A DNA stretch of 64,000 nt, taken from the NCBI GenBank assembly GCA_040756375.1, contig JBFLZC010000028.1, positions 11,232 through 75,231 on the forward strand, read 5' to 3'. The notes under the pieces are model-generated. The model was given only the letters and a program-made list of their open reading frames with translations, was not told where the DNA came from and did no database searches. The position numbers and the translations under genes are program-made. Positions 1-8,706 of the stretch are shown here, in pieces. Position 1 is the first letter of the stretch. Each line of letters begins with the position of its first letter. This stretch comes from VGSG01 sp040756375. Lineage in GTDB: Bacteria; Desulfobacterota; Desulfomonilia; Desulfomonilales; Desulfomonilaceae.

Positions 1-516
1 AACCGTGATGAACGCGTGCTTGCGCGTCACCCGTTGTATTTCTTTCAAGGCGTGCTTGCATTCTTCCAAGGGAAGGTTATGCACGGTGTTGATGGAGATC
101 ACCAGATCGAAAGAAGCATCCTCGAAATCGAGCCTGGTTGCATTGCCCACGCGCAGAAAAGGCTTCACCGTTTCCTTTGCGTTTTCGATTGCGTACGGAG
201 ATATGTCGATTCCGGCAACCGTCAGATTGGGCATAAGCTCCTTGAAATCGTGGAGCATATATCCTTTCGCGCAGCCCACATCGAGCACTGCAGCATTCTC
301 CGCCAATTGATAATGATCTCTAAAGCGCTTTACCGTCGCCTGCCAGAATCTCGGATGATAATTGTATCCCCCATATCCGTGAATGCGGTCTCCGTCGAAG
401 TATTCCTTGCCGAATTGGCGCGCGATGGCATGATCCCGATCGGTAATGAGCTTCCCCCGTTCCTCAATCGGGCGCTTGGAGCGGGGATACAGGTCCATCA
501 GGTTTATTTCCGCCAT
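1..516 (-). CDS. class I SAM-dependent methyltransferase, 3' end cut by window
   Basis: Reading the minus strand from ATG at 516 gives an open frame to the window edge (172 codons, no stop reached). A clean Shine-Dalgarno GGAGGAG lies 4-5 nt upstream. Around residue 80 there is a Rossmann SAM-binding motif I (VLDVGCAKGYML), then an acidic motif II (GIDISPYAI) and a downstream DLVISINTVHN, as in class I methyltransferases. The protein probably methylates a sugar or another small acceptor made by this polysaccharide locus, which is inference from context. It starts 19 nt after the SDR gene stop and is therefore the most distal visible gene of the 21-kb minus-strand operon. The C-terminus lies outside the window. 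Confidence 0.85.
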   Translation of the reverse strand, partial: MAEINLMDLYPRSKRPIEERGKLITDRDHAIARQFGKEYFDGDRIHGYGGYNYHPRFWQATVKRFRDHYQLAENAAVLDVGCAKGYMLHDFKELMPNLTVAGIDISPYAIENAKETVKPFLRVGNATRLDFEDASFDLVISINTVHNLPLEECKHALKEIQRVTRKHAFITV

Positions 517-535
517 TCATCTCCTCCGCAATTCT

Positions 536-1294
536 CTACCACGTGCCGCCGTCAATGGGCATGACCGCTCCAGGCGCGAAGGATGCCCGTTCCGAACAAA
601 GAAATACCACCAAATCACTCACTTCCCCAGGACGACCGAATCGTTTGATTGCGAGCCGCTGGTTTGCGTAGTCGGCAGCCGCTTCAGGGTCCTTTGCCGA
701 CAACGCAGTCCACTTGTTTCCTTCGGTGAGGACTGCGCCCGGCATCACCGCGGTCACAATGACGTTGTCCGCGGCGACAGCTCTACCGAGGCTGGCCACG
801 TACGCGTTGACCGCGGCCTTAAGCGTGGCGTACGGAACCGACGACCGGCCCCGGACCGGCGCGATGGACGAGACATGCACCACCCGTCCCCAGCCGCGTT
901 TCTGCATTTCCGGTATCACAATGCGGTTGATTTCAAGGGCGATTTCCAGGTTGAGACGCCAGACTCGGCGCCATTCCGAAGCGGTGGGGAAAGGATCGGT
1001 AACTCCGTCTGCGCCGCCCAGATTATGCACCACGATGTCCGGCAAGCCGAAAACGCGAGTGAGCCACGTCAGCAATGTCTCAGGAGCGCCATTCTCCATG
1101 AGATCCAGCGCTTTCACCACATGGCTCGCGGATTCACCGCCGAGTTGATGAAGGAGAGAGACGAGCTCTTGTTCCGATCTCGCGATCCCCGCGACTTTGG
1201 CCCCTTCACGCGCCAAGCCCAAGGCTATAGCGCGGCCGATACCTCGGCTCGCACCGGTTATTAGTGCTCTCTTGCCTTCAATTCCCAGGTTCAT
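536..1294 (-). CDS. short-chain dehydrogenase/reductase (SDR)
   Basis: A 252-aa NAD(P)-dependent oxidoreductase of the classical SDR family. The N-terminal cofactor motif TGASRGIG is at about residues 14-21, an NLGGA (NNAG-equivalent) motif is near 93, the catalytic serine is in HVSS, and the YxxxK pair is in YATLKAAVN near 155-159. The C-terminal PIDGGTW matches the SDR end. Length is typical. Start ATG at 1294 has AGAGG about 8 nt upstream. It follows the E1 beta gene by 44 nt, so a plausible job is reducing the keto group made by the E1 alpha/beta pair or by the sugar dehydratase. The substrate cannot be read from sequence; a 3-oxoacyl-ACP reductase role is the main alternative. Confidence 0.88.
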   Translation of the reverse strand: MNLGIEGKRALITGASRGIGRAIALGLAREGAKVAGIARSEQELVSLLHQLGGESASHVVKALDLMENGAPETLLTWLTRVFGLPDIVVHNLGGADGVTDPFPTASEWRRVWRLNLEIALEINRIVIPEMQKRGWGRVVHVSSIAPVRGRSSVPYATLKAAVNAYVASLGRAVAADNVIVTAVMPGAVLTEGNKWTALSAKDPEAAADYANQRLAIKRFGRPGEVSDLVVFLCSERASFAPGAVMPIDGGTW

Positions 1295-1338
1295 GGGAAA
1301 GGCCTCTTTTCTCGTGTGCTCTCACGGCCGGCGTCTTC

Positions 1339-2397
1339 TCAGAACGGCCCGGTGAATGAAGGATCGGGAACGTCGTAGTGAACAAGCTCAGGTTCGGCCG
1401 GATGACGCTCGCTTGGATTCACCCCGAGCATCTTAAGGGCCTGCGCGGCGACATGGATCGCTCGCGGATAATAATGCTTAGCGAGGGCAGGGCTCGTGGG
1501 CGTAGGGCAATCAGGGAGCGCCACCCGCACGGGCGCAGCTTTGAGGCTTTCAAATGCTTGTTCCGCGGCTAGGGCGAGGATTTCTGCGCTGAAGCCGTTG
1601 GTGCACCAACCGATGTCCGCTGCGATCAGGCGACCCGTACGGCAGACCGATTGCAGGATCGTTTCTCGATCCAAAGGCTTGAGCGTACGAACATCAATAA
1701 CTTCTGCCGATACGCCTTCATTCTGAAGGATCTCAGCGGCCCGAAGGCTTTCCAGGGTCATGTACGAGGACGCGACAATAGTCAGATCCGTTCCGTTCCG
1801 GGCAACGCGGGCTTTGCCAAGTTCCACTCGGTATGGCTCTACCGGCACTTCACCGGAGATGTTGTAGAGCCACCGGTGCTCTATGTAAATAACGGGGTTG
1901 GAGTCTTCCACAGCCGCGATGAGCAGCCCCTTAGCGTCGTGCGGAGTTGAAGGCATGACCACCTTGAGCCCGGGAACGTGGCTGAAACACGCGTGCAGGC
2001 TCTGAGAATGCTGAGGTCCCTGGCCCCATCCCCGGCCGACGATCATGCGCACCACGATCGGAATGCTTTTCTGCCCCCCGAACATGTAATGCCAGTTCGA
2101 AGCCTGATTCACGAGCTGCTCGACGGAGAGCAGGGCAAAATCGAGTCGCTGGTGGGTCAGGATCGGCTTCATACCCGCAAGAGCGGAACCGATGACCACT
2201 CCTGTCATCGCGTTCTCGGACGCGGGCATATCCATCACCCGCTGTGGCCCGAAGATTTTGTGGAGGTCAAGCGTGCTGCCGAAGATCCCTTTCGGATCGG
2301 GCGCACCTAGTCCCACCAAGTAGACAGCAGGATCCTGCTCCATACACTGACGGGTCGCTTCGTGAATTGCTTGAAAAAACTTGAGCTCTCTTGGCAT
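1339..2397 (-). CDS. thiamine-diphosphate E1 component, beta subunit (transketolase-like)
   Basis: 352 aa, similar in layout to the E1 beta subunit of 2-oxoacid dehydrogenases: an N-terminal pyrimidine-binding half containing ASENAMTG (catalytic Glu region) near residues 80-87 and a C-terminal transketolase half with VIDVRTLKPLD near 240. It pairs with the alpha subunit 24 nt upstream. In a normal complex, E1 decarboxylates a 2-oxoacid and hands the acyl group to lipoyl E2. No E2 or E3 gene is seen in the window, and the pair sits among sugar genes. A carboligase role, transferring a two-carbon unit onto a keto-sugar as proposed for AviB1/AviB2-type proteins, is therefore an inference worth testing. 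No clear Shine-Dalgarno precedes the ATG; translational coupling is likely. Confidence 0.85.
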   Translation of the reverse strand: MPRELKFFQAIHEATRQCMEQDPAVYLVGLGAPDPKGIFGSTLDLHKIFGPQRVMDMPASENAMTGVVIGSALAGMKPILTHQRLDFALLSVEQLVNQASNWHYMFGGQKSIPIVVRMIVGRGWGQGPQHSQSLHACFSHVPGLKVVMPSTPHDAKGLLIAAVEDSNPVIYIEHRWLYNISGEVPVEPYRVELGKARVARNGTDLTIVASSYMTLESLRAAEILQNEGVSAEVIDVRTLKPLDRETILQSVCRTGRLIAADIGWCTNGFSAEILALAAEQAFESLKAAPVRVALPDCPTPTSPALAKHYYPRAIHVAAQALKMLGVNPSERHPAEPELVHYDVPDPSFTGPF

Positions 2398-2421
2398 CAG
2401 GCAGTACCGTTCACGACGAAA

Positions 2422-3405
2422 TCAGGGGGCGTAGATGTGCTTCAAGAGGAGTTCAGGTTCAGGAAACGCGCTGGATTTCGCGAAACGGACCGCCTCCTCC
2501 ATCTCTGTGGTGATGTTTGCAGCGACCAGGCGCATTTCTTCACGTGAAGCGATTCCCTCGCTGAGAAGGCGATCCTCTAACATGCGAACCGGACAACGCT
2601 CTTTCCATTCCTGGAGCTCAACATCAGAGCGGCATTCGAGGTGACTGTCGTCATTGGGTCCGCAGTGTTCGAGCCAGCGATAGGTCTTGAATTCCAGGAA
2701 GGTGGGGCCGTCACCCCGCCTCGCCTTGTCAACAGCTTTGCCCGCCAGTTCATACACGGCAATAACATCATTGCCGTCGGCCTGGGAGCTTTCCATGCCG
2801 TGGCCGCGCGCTATCTCGTAGATTTCATGGCCTGGCGGTTGGCGAACAGAGAGCGGCGAATTGACCGAGTATGCGTTGTTCTCGCACACGAAAACCACGG
2901 GCAGCTTCTTCAAGACGGCAAAATTGATGCTTTCGCACAAAACACCCTCTTCCACGGCCGCGTCGCCGAAGAAGACCACGGTCACCCGATCTTCTCCCCG
3001 CATCACCGACGCGAGCGCTGCGCCCACACCGATCGGAACTGTGCTCCCCACGATGGGCGTTGCCGCAAGAAAACCCGCGTCCAGATCGACCAAGTGCATG
3101 GAACCACCCTTGCCCATGCAGCAGCCGGTCACCCTACCATAGATCTCGGCCATCATAGCCTTCAGGTCGCCCCCTTTAGCCAAATAGTGACCGTGAGACC
3201 GATGGCCGCTCAGAACATAGTCTTCTGGGGCAAGATGCGCGCACACGCCCACCGGAATGGCTTCCTGCCCCACGCAGAGATGCACGGGACAGCGCATCTC
3301 CTGTTCGCTGTAAAGCTCGCAGATCTTCTCTTCCACCGTGCGGATTCGCAGCATCTGCTCGTGAAGTTTCCGTGCTATGGGTGCTTCCATCATGACCAAT
3401 CGCAT
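2422..3405 (-). CDS. thiamine-diphosphate E1 component, alpha subunit
   Basis: 327 aa matching the E1 alpha family. The ThDP/Mg motif begins GDAAVEEG near residue 146 and continues to CENNAYSVNSP about 30 residues later. The early RTVEEKICELY and GHRSHGHYLAKG segments are also typical. It forms a two-subunit enzyme with the beta gene that follows. In families of this type the heterotetramer decarboxylates pyruvate or another 2-oxoacid. Location in a polysaccharide locus and absence of lipoyl partners nearby set it apart from housekeeping pyruvate dehydrogenase. ATG at 3405 is taken as start, with internal methionines at residues 5 and 6 as alternatives. Confidence 0.87.
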   Translation of the reverse strand: MRLVMMEAPIARKLHEQMLRIRTVEEKICELYSEQEMRCPVHLCVGQEAIPVGVCAHLAPEDYVLSGHRSHGHYLAKGGDLKAMMAEIYGRVTGCCMGKGGSMHLVDLDAGFLAATPIVGSTVPIGVGAALASVMRGEDRVTVVFFGDAAVEEGVLCESINFAVLKKLPVVFVCENNAYSVNSPLSVRQPPGHEIYEIARGHGMESSQADGNDVIAVYELAGKAVDKARRGDGPTFLEFKTYRWLEHCGPNDDSHLECRSDVELQEWKERCPVRMLEDRLLSEGIASREEMRLVAANITTEMEEAVRFAKSSAFPEPELLLKHIYAP

Positions 3406-3471
3406 GCGCTCACCATCTTATCCTGCCAACGCTCCAAGTGTGTGGAAAACTGGGAGCTTTTGCAGCCAGTT

Positions 3472-4737
3472 CTAGCGGAGGAGTTGGGGTGATTCTCGGT
3501 GGTTGGAATTGGCGCACCGGCCCTTCCACTTTTCTATGTCCACCACAGTGTACATGCGGAGGAATTCGTCGAGGATCATGGGAAAGGTTTCATTCTCCCA
3601 GATGATGCGCTGATGGTCCGTGGCAAAGACAAATCGGTCCATTTCCGGCTTCACTCGTTCCGGAGAAGGGCTCTTGAAACTGAAAATCGCATATGGTTTG
3701 TCGCTGTACACCGCCATGATGGATGGCCCGGACGAGCTGCCCATGAACATGCTTGAGCACTCAATCAGGCACATATCCTGTTCCAGGGTCGTGTTGTAAT
3801 CCTTTGTGACAAGGATGTTCGACAGCGACCGCAGCTCCGGCGGGACTTCCTTGACCGAACCCGCGAGCACCAGAAATTTCACCGGGTAGCGTCCTTGACA
3901 ATGCTTAAAAAACTCCATCCACGCGTCGATCTGGGCGTTGCGTTCGGTGGAATACTGTGTCGTCTTCAGGTGAACCGCCACAGCCAGATCGGGCAACAAA
4001 TTTTCCTTCATGAAAGCGGTTCCCCAATCAATGGTAACGGGCCTGCAATGCAAATGAGGAATGAAGCCACACTCGCGGTGGAAGTCCTCAATAAAATCCC
4101 AATTCTTTTTCCACGCATTCTCCTTGGTGAGATACTCCCGCGTGGTGGGCCAAACAACATATCGGTGGCCGTTGTCCGCCAGGAATTGGTCCAGATCTCT
4201 GTAGTTGTCGATCAGGAAGACCGATCCAATCCGGTGATTCATCTGGAGCGCTTGCAAGTAGAATGAGAGGTGATAATGGTGATTGTACGCATTGATATGA
4301 TCCGCATACCATTGCTGCCCGGGATTATCCGGATCGCACGCAAAGCAGACATCCGCTTTTTCCATCTTGTGAATGTGACACAAACACGCACATAGCACAT
4401 TGAAGGTAAGAAGATCCCCTACAGCGTACACCGCGGCCTGAAAATCCCAGATGGCAAGCAAACGATTCTGCGTGGGCCGGACAGCTCCCGCCAGATATCG
4501 GGCCTTTGTTTTTGTGTCAATCGCCAGCAATTGCGCTCTTCGGATCACCCTCTTGATCGGCCTGAGCACACGCCGGACACGCGGGGAAGCCCGATGCTCG
4601 ACCCAGTTGAAGCACGTCCTCAGGAATCCCAACAGACCCTTATCCCGGAGCTGGAAATAGAGAAAACCTGGCTTGAGAGCCTCGCGGAGGCCTCTGCTCT
4701 GGTGTCTGAATTGGTTTACATCCTGATTGGAATTCAC
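3472..4737 (-). CDS. putative glycosyltransferase-like protein (GT-B-like C-terminus)
   Basis: About 421 aa from a GTG at 4737. The open frame extends further upstream but would overlap the preceding gene by 180 nt, so the GTG with GGAG 12 nt upstream is preferred. I do not recognise a named family. The C-terminal third has VAVHLKTTQYS, KFLVLAGS and then FMGSSSGPSIMA followed by DKPYAIF. That order (strand, glycine/serine turn, helix, P-rich loop) resembles the nucleotide-sugar half of GT-B enzymes. The middle is rich in His, Trp and Tyr. No signal peptide or membrane segment is evident. Function as a glycosyltransferase is inferred from fold-like motifs and neighbours. Confidence 0.6.
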   Translation of the reverse strand: MNSNQDVNQFRHQSRGLREALKPGFLYFQLRDKGLLGFLRTCFNWVEHRASPRVRRVLRPIKRVIRRAQLLAIDTKTKARYLAGAVRPTQNRLLAIWDFQAAVYAVGDLLTFNVLCACLCHIHKMEKADVCFACDPDNPGQQWYADHINAYNHHYHLSFYLQALQMNHRIGSVFLIDNYRDLDQFLADNGHRYVVWPTTREYLTKENAWKKNWDFIEDFHRECGFIPHLHCRPVTIDWGTAFMKENLLPDLAVAVHLKTTQYSTERNAQIDAWMEFFKHCQGRYPVKFLVLAGSVKEVPPELRSLSNILVTKDYNTTLEQDMCLIECSSMFMGSSSGPSIMAVYSDKPYAIFSFKSPSPERVKPEMDRFVFATDHQRIIWENETFPMILDEFLRMYTVVDIEKWKGRCANSNHRESPQLLR

Positions 4738-4777
4738 AGCGTCAAGAATCTCCGGTCGGGCCTTTGAGGCGCGGGCT

Positions 4778-5740
4778 TCACACGAGCATTCGTAGAGCGG
4801 TCCAGAGTTGCGGAATCGTCTCCCTGTGTGCGCCTCTGACGAAGAAGCTTTCACCGCCGTCGGCGACAGTGCGGACCAGCATAGTCTTCCACGGCCGAAA
4901 GTAGTACAGCGGATCATCTCGCGGGGGCTCGGCGCTATGCTCTTTTGGCAAAGCCGCAAGGTCGCACACGAGCGTGGTGAAATCGGCTATTTGCCGGTTC
5001 TCCTGTGCCGCCACATTTCGGACCATTGCCAGGGCTTTGAGATACACTTCCGGGCCCATCACCGAACTGCCGAAGTTCATGACGACGCCGCGTTCGAGCG
5101 ACTCCAATACCTTGGCGAATCGCAGGAAATCCACATAACTGCACGTGCCGTACGCTCCGCCGTCGCAATTGGGGTGCTCATGCACAATGTCGTATCCTAT
5201 GCCCACGTGGACGGTGATGGGAATTCCCAGCCGAAAACCGGCCGCGAGAATGCTGAACTCGCGGTGAGGGAAGTCCTCTTCCTGGATGATGCGTCCCACA
5301 GCTTCGCCAAGCCCACGGCGGCTCTTTGCCGCGTCGTTCACGATGTCATTTATCCTGGCGGTCTCTTTCCAGAGCCCGAAACGGCCGTCCTTTATGTAAC
5401 GGGCTACACTTTCCGTGGTGGCACCGATCAGCGCAAACTCAAAGTCGTGGATGACGGTGGCTCCGTTGGTGGCGATGCAGCTCAACAAACCGCGCTCCAT
5501 CATGTCGATAAGATAGCGCTGAACGCCTGCTCGAATGACATGCGCGCCCATCATCAAGACCACCGCGGAGCCTTCCTTTGCGGCACGGACTATCCGCGAT
5601 GCGACTGTATGGAACTCTTGTGCAACTGACACACTCGGCTCAAGTGGCAAGATGCATGAAAGGTCCAGATCGTGGACGCGCTCGGAAAGCGGTTCTATCC
5701 GAAGTTTTGAACGGTCGAACTCTGCTGGTTCCAGTTTCAT
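4778..5740 (-). CDS. deoxyhypusine-synthase-like protein of unknown function
   Basis: 320 aa, soluble, no signal peptide. Segments such as VVLMMGAHVIRAGVQ, CIATNGATVIHDFEFALIG and PITVHVGIGYDIVHEHP resemble bacterial proteins annotated as deoxyhypusine-synthase-like, which I recall from heptose or LPS loci. This is recollection of the family, not a search. True deoxyhypusine synthase transfers an aminobutyl group from spermidine with NAD, but bacteria lack its eIF5A substrate, so another reaction is expected. A lysine in RPWKTMLV near residue 285 is a candidate reactive residue, not verified. It sits between the GT2 and GT-B-like genes of the polysaccharide operon. Confidence 0.55.
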   Translation of the reverse strand: MKLEPAEFDRSKLRIEPLSERVHDLDLSCILPLEPSVSVAQEFHTVASRIVRAAKEGSAVVLMMGAHVIRAGVQRYLIDMMERGLLSCIATNGATVIHDFEFALIGATTESVARYIKDGRFGLWKETARINDIVNDAAKSRRGLGEAVGRIIQEEDFPHREFSILAAGFRLGIPITVHVGIGYDIVHEHPNCDGGAYGTCSYVDFLRFAKVLESLERGVVMNFGSSVMGPEVYLKALAMVRNVAAQENRQIADFTTLVCDLAALPKEHSAEPPRDDPLYYFRPWKTMLVRTVADGGESFFVRGAHRETIPQLWTALRMLV

Positions 5741-5798
5741 GCGAAAGAAATGCTCCCCAAATGGTCGCGATCCCGCACGTTTCAGAGAACAAGCCTCC

Positions 5799-6872
5799 TT
5801 ATCCCCTGATACGCACGATGGCGTTCTTCAGCGCCTTCGCCCATGTGCGGACCCAGGTCGGAGAGTATTTATCATAAGTACGGTAGATCGGATCATAGAT
5901 TCGGAACCAATTCTTTCTCGCGATTCCTGCGAACTTTCCGGTGGCGTCCAAATACGTGGTCCAAAGGCGCTCCCTTTCCTCCGGGCGCCAGGGCATCTTG
6001 TGTTTCCAGTATTCCGTTAATGGGACGAAAAGATACGTTTCACTCAGCAGTCCGGGAAGATACTGCACAAAACCCGCGGGCAAAAGGAATTTTCGGTACC
6101 AGGGGATAATGGGTGATCGCAGGATCATGCGGCTCATGGAACCGAGCATGTCCCACCAAACGCCTTTGTCCTTATAGGCTATCTTCCTTGGCGCCATGTC
6201 AGGATGCCTTTCGTATGCCACTTGGGACCACTCGGTTCGCACGTGTAGCACCTGATCGACATACCTGAACCGCGTCGCCAGGGCGATCTGGCACATGAAC
6301 ATGATATCAGGAGCCCATGAATGGGGATCGATAAGTGGGAATGCCTTCCTGAGCAACTCGGTTCGAAACAGTCCATATATATAGAAATGATACGTCGTCC
6401 ACACATTCATTTTTTTGTACAGCTCATAACGGCTCATATTGTTTGGATTGCCTGCCCCTTCAAATCGAACCGTGTACAGTGGTTTGGCGTGCTCGTCTAG
6501 AACGTCGATGGCGCACATGGTCACACCCGATTCCGGATGCTCTTCCAGCTCCTTCACGAGAGCGCTTACGAATCCAGGAGCCCAGTAATCATCAGCCGCG
6601 GCCCACATGAAGTACGAACCCTGAGCCTCGTGAAGCACGCGGCGGTAATTCTCATTGGCACCTTGATTCTCGGAATAGCGTAGCAACCGAATCCGGTCAT
6701 CCCGGTCCGCATATTCCTGGAAAATCTCCCAGGTCCCGTCGCTTGAAGCATTGTCCGAAACGATCAGTTCGAAGTTCGGGTAATCCTGAGCAAGCAACGA
6801 ATCGAGCGCCCTACGTATGAAATCTGCGCCGTTGCGTACAGGTAGACCGATGCTCACCAGAGGATCTATCAT
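5799..6872 (-). CDS. glycosyltransferase family 2
   Basis: 357 aa GT-A fold inverting glycosyltransferase. The N-terminus carries PLVSIGLPVRNGADFI, then ELIVSDNASSDGTW (nucleotide binding) near residues 35-48, and a metal-binding DxD-type site in WAAADDYWAP near residue 95. The remaining C-terminal region contains hydrophobic stretches typical of polysaccharide GT2 enzymes. It should transfer a nucleotide-activated sugar onto the growing lipid-linked chain at the cytoplasmic face. The start codon overlaps the upstream aminotransferase stop by 4 nt (ATGA), indicating translational coupling. Confidence 0.92.
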   Translation of the reverse strand: MIDPLVSIGLPVRNGADFIRRALDSLLAQDYPNFELIVSDNASSDGTWEIFQEYADRDDRIRLLRYSENQGANENYRRVLHEAQGSYFMWAAADDYWAPGFVSALVKELEEHPESGVTMCAIDVLDEHAKPLYTVRFEGAGNPNNMSRYELYKKMNVWTTYHFYIYGLFRTELLRKAFPLIDPHSWAPDIMFMCQIALATRFRYVDQVLHVRTEWSQVAYERHPDMAPRKIAYKDKGVWWDMLGSMSRMILRSPIIPWYRKFLLPAGFVQYLPGLLSETYLFVPLTEYWKHKMPWRPEERERLWTTYLDATGKFAGIARKNWFRIYDPIYRTYDKYSPTWVRTWAKALKNAIVRIRG

Positions 6873-8014
6873 TTGAAGAATGATGTAACCCCGTCAACAA
6901 CTCGTTCAACGAACACGGGATTCATGTTCGAGTGCAGGGGCAGCGTGAGAACTTGTTGCGTAACCGTATTCGTAACACTCATGTCACCCCGACGCGCGTG
7001 CGCAAAGTATGTATGTCTGTGTACCGGAATGAAGTGAATGCCTACGTCGATATTCAGCTTTTTGAGATGCTCGATGAGCTTCTCCCTTCTTTCGTGAAGC
7101 ACGCGCACACTATAAATGAATGGGGAGACATTTTGAAAATCCGTTTGCGGGACCATGAGCCCGTCGATCCGCTGAAAGGTTTGATTGTACGTCCGGCAAA
7201 CCTTCTGTCTACTTTGGATAAATTCATCCACGCGTTTGAGCTGTGATATACCCACACTCGCCAGAATGTTTGTCAGGTGATAGCGGTATCCCGGTCCCAA
7301 GACGTCGTAGTCCCACGCGCGCTGGTTACGGTACCGTTCCGTAGTATCCTTATCCACACCCAGGAGCCTCAAACGGCGCAGTTGCTCGCGGTCAGATTCG
7401 TCTTGGACTATCACGCAACCACCATCTATGCTGGTGATGATCTTCACCGGATCGAAGCTGAAGCACGCAATGTCACCGTAAGACCCAAGTTTTCTCTCGC
7501 GCAGCGCGGTTCCGAAGGCATGGCAGCAATCCTCTATTACCCGAAGGTCGTACTTGACGGCCAATCCGTAAACCCCTTCTTGATCGCAGGGTATGCCCGC
7601 AAAGTGCAGCGGCAGTATAGCCTTGGTTTTCGGCCCAATGAGAACTTCGGCTTTGTTGCAGTCAATCCCCAGATTGTCATCACGGATGTCGCACATCACC
7701 ACGTCCGCGCCGGCCATGAGGACAGCCTGATGATCCGCCACATAGTTAAAGGACGGCGTTATTACTTCATCTCCCTGGCCCACGCCTGCGGCGAGCAGCG
7801 CAATATGCAAAGCGGAGGTTCCCGTGTTTGTTGCCACCACATGACGATCAACGAGCTCAAGGTAAGCTGATATATTATCTTCAAATTCCTTCGTAAACGC
7901 GCCCATTCCTAGCCATCCCACGTCCAAAGCGTCGGTCAAATGCTTGATAGTGTCCACCTGGATGTGAGGCTGAAAAACCGGGATCTTCAACAGAGCGCTC
8001 AATCTTTCACACAC
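6869..8014 (-). CDS. DegT/DnrJ/EryC1/StrS sugar aminotransferase
   Basis: 381 aa PLP enzyme that transaminates a keto-sugar nucleotide. NTGTSALHIAL near residue 63 binds the cofactor phosphate and EDCCHAFG is near 165. CFSFDPVKIITSIDGG near 190 contains the Schiff-base lysine. The lysine is present, so this is not an RfbH-type dehydratase, which carries His there. The GTG at 8014 overlaps the end of the CmcI-like gene by 16 nt. In this locus the natural substrate would be a 4-keto or 3-keto 6-deoxysugar nucleotide, which with the NeuD-like acyltransferase would give an N-acylated aminosugar (inference). Confidence 0.9.
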   Translation of the reverse strand: MCERLSALLKIPVFQPHIQVDTIKHLTDALDVGWLGMGAFTKEFEDNISAYLELVDRHVVATNTGTSALHIALLAAGVGQGDEVITPSFNYVADHQAVLMAGADVVMCDIRDDNLGIDCNKAEVLIGPKTKAILPLHFAGIPCDQEGVYGLAVKYDLRVIEDCCHAFGTALRERKLGSYGDIACFSFDPVKIITSIDGGCVIVQDESDREQLRRLRLLGVDKDTTERYRNQRAWDYDVLGPGYRYHLTNILASVGISQLKRVDEFIQSRQKVCRTYNQTFQRIDGLMVPQTDFQNVSPFIYSVRVLHERREKLIEHLKKLNIDVGIHFIPVHRHTYFAHARRGDMSVTNTVTQQVLTLPLHSNMNPVFVERVVDGVTSFFK

Positions 8015-8706
8015 AGAAGATATCCGTTGGGATTTGTGGTCACGAGCAGCTTCTCTTCAAGAGACCTGTCGATCACGAACCTATCATTCCTTTTCAAGAA
8101 CTCGGTCACCGCAGTTTTCGGGCTGTTGCCTGGCCCCCAGGGCCGATCCGGGAAGAAATCCGCCGGCATATCATCGACTGCTGTATCGAAAACCACCACG
8201 TAGCCGCCCTTTCGGACCAACGGGGAATAGAGACGAAGCTCTTCCAGTACGTGCGCGTGCTCATGCGAGGAGTCCAAGGAGACGATCACGCGATCACGGT
8301 TCCGCGCATATTCAGTCGCGATGGACACTACTTCAGGAAAAGTGGAGGACCCCTCAACTACCTGAATTCGTTTGGCCATAGGATGATCCCGGATTATCGT
8401 CCTACTGTCGGGCCGCAGCTCAACTTCTATCCCCAGAGCGAGTCCGTTTCCTCCGAGCAGCTCCAAAAGCGACGCGTAGAAAATCAGCATCCCTCCTTTG
8501 GCCACACCGGTCTCGATTATGAGATCCGGTTTAACCTTCCAGACTATCTCCTGCATGGCCATCATATCCTGGGGGAACTGTATTACCTTTACGCCCAGCC
8601 ATTCAAAGTTGTAGGAATAGCCGTGCGTATTTGCAGCGATCAGCCATGCCTTCGATAGCTCAGCCATACATTTATCCGGCATTTCACAACCTGCTTGTTG
8701 GGTCAT
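7999..8706 (-). CDS. CmcI / cephalosporin hydroxylase-like methyltransferase-fold protein
   Basis: 235 aa. WLGVKVIQFPQDMMAMQEIVW is followed by DLIIETGVAKGGML (SAM-binding glycine motif) near residue 60, then RVIVSLDSSHEHAHVLEEL and a KGGYVVVFDT segment. This order is characteristic of the CmcI/rhamnosyl O-methyltransferase family, members of which are found in antibiotic and polysaccharide loci. Likely a sugar O-methyltransferase. The ATG overlaps the upstream radical SAM stop by 4 nt. PRPWGPGNSPKTAV near residue 185 is the conserved C-terminal stretch of the family. Confidence 0.85.
   Translation of the reverse strand: MTQQAGCEMPDKCMAELSKAWLIAANTHGYSYNFEWLGVKVIQFPQDMMAMQEIVWKVKPDLIIETGVAKGGMLIFYASLLELLGGNGLALGIEVELRPDSRTIIRDHPMAKRIQVVEGSSTFPEVVSIATEYARNRDRVIVSLDSSHEHAHVLEELRLYSPLVRKGGYVVVFDTAVDDMPADFFPDRPWGPGNSPKTAVTEFLKRNDRFVIDRSLEEKLLVTTNPNGYLLCVKD

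Noticed and set aside
446..1264. Long plus-strand frame opposite the SDR gene
   Set aside because: Shadow of the minus-strand SDR; composition is Arg/His/Ser-rich with no family motif.
2422..3405. Housekeeping pyruvate dehydrogenase operon
   Set aside because: Only E1 alpha and beta are present; no lipoyl E2 or dihydrolipoamide dehydrogenase in the window, and neighbours are sugar genes.
6869..8014. RfbH-type PLP dehydratase
   Set aside because: The active-site position holds Lys (DPVKIIT), not the His expected of RfbH; called as aminotransferase.
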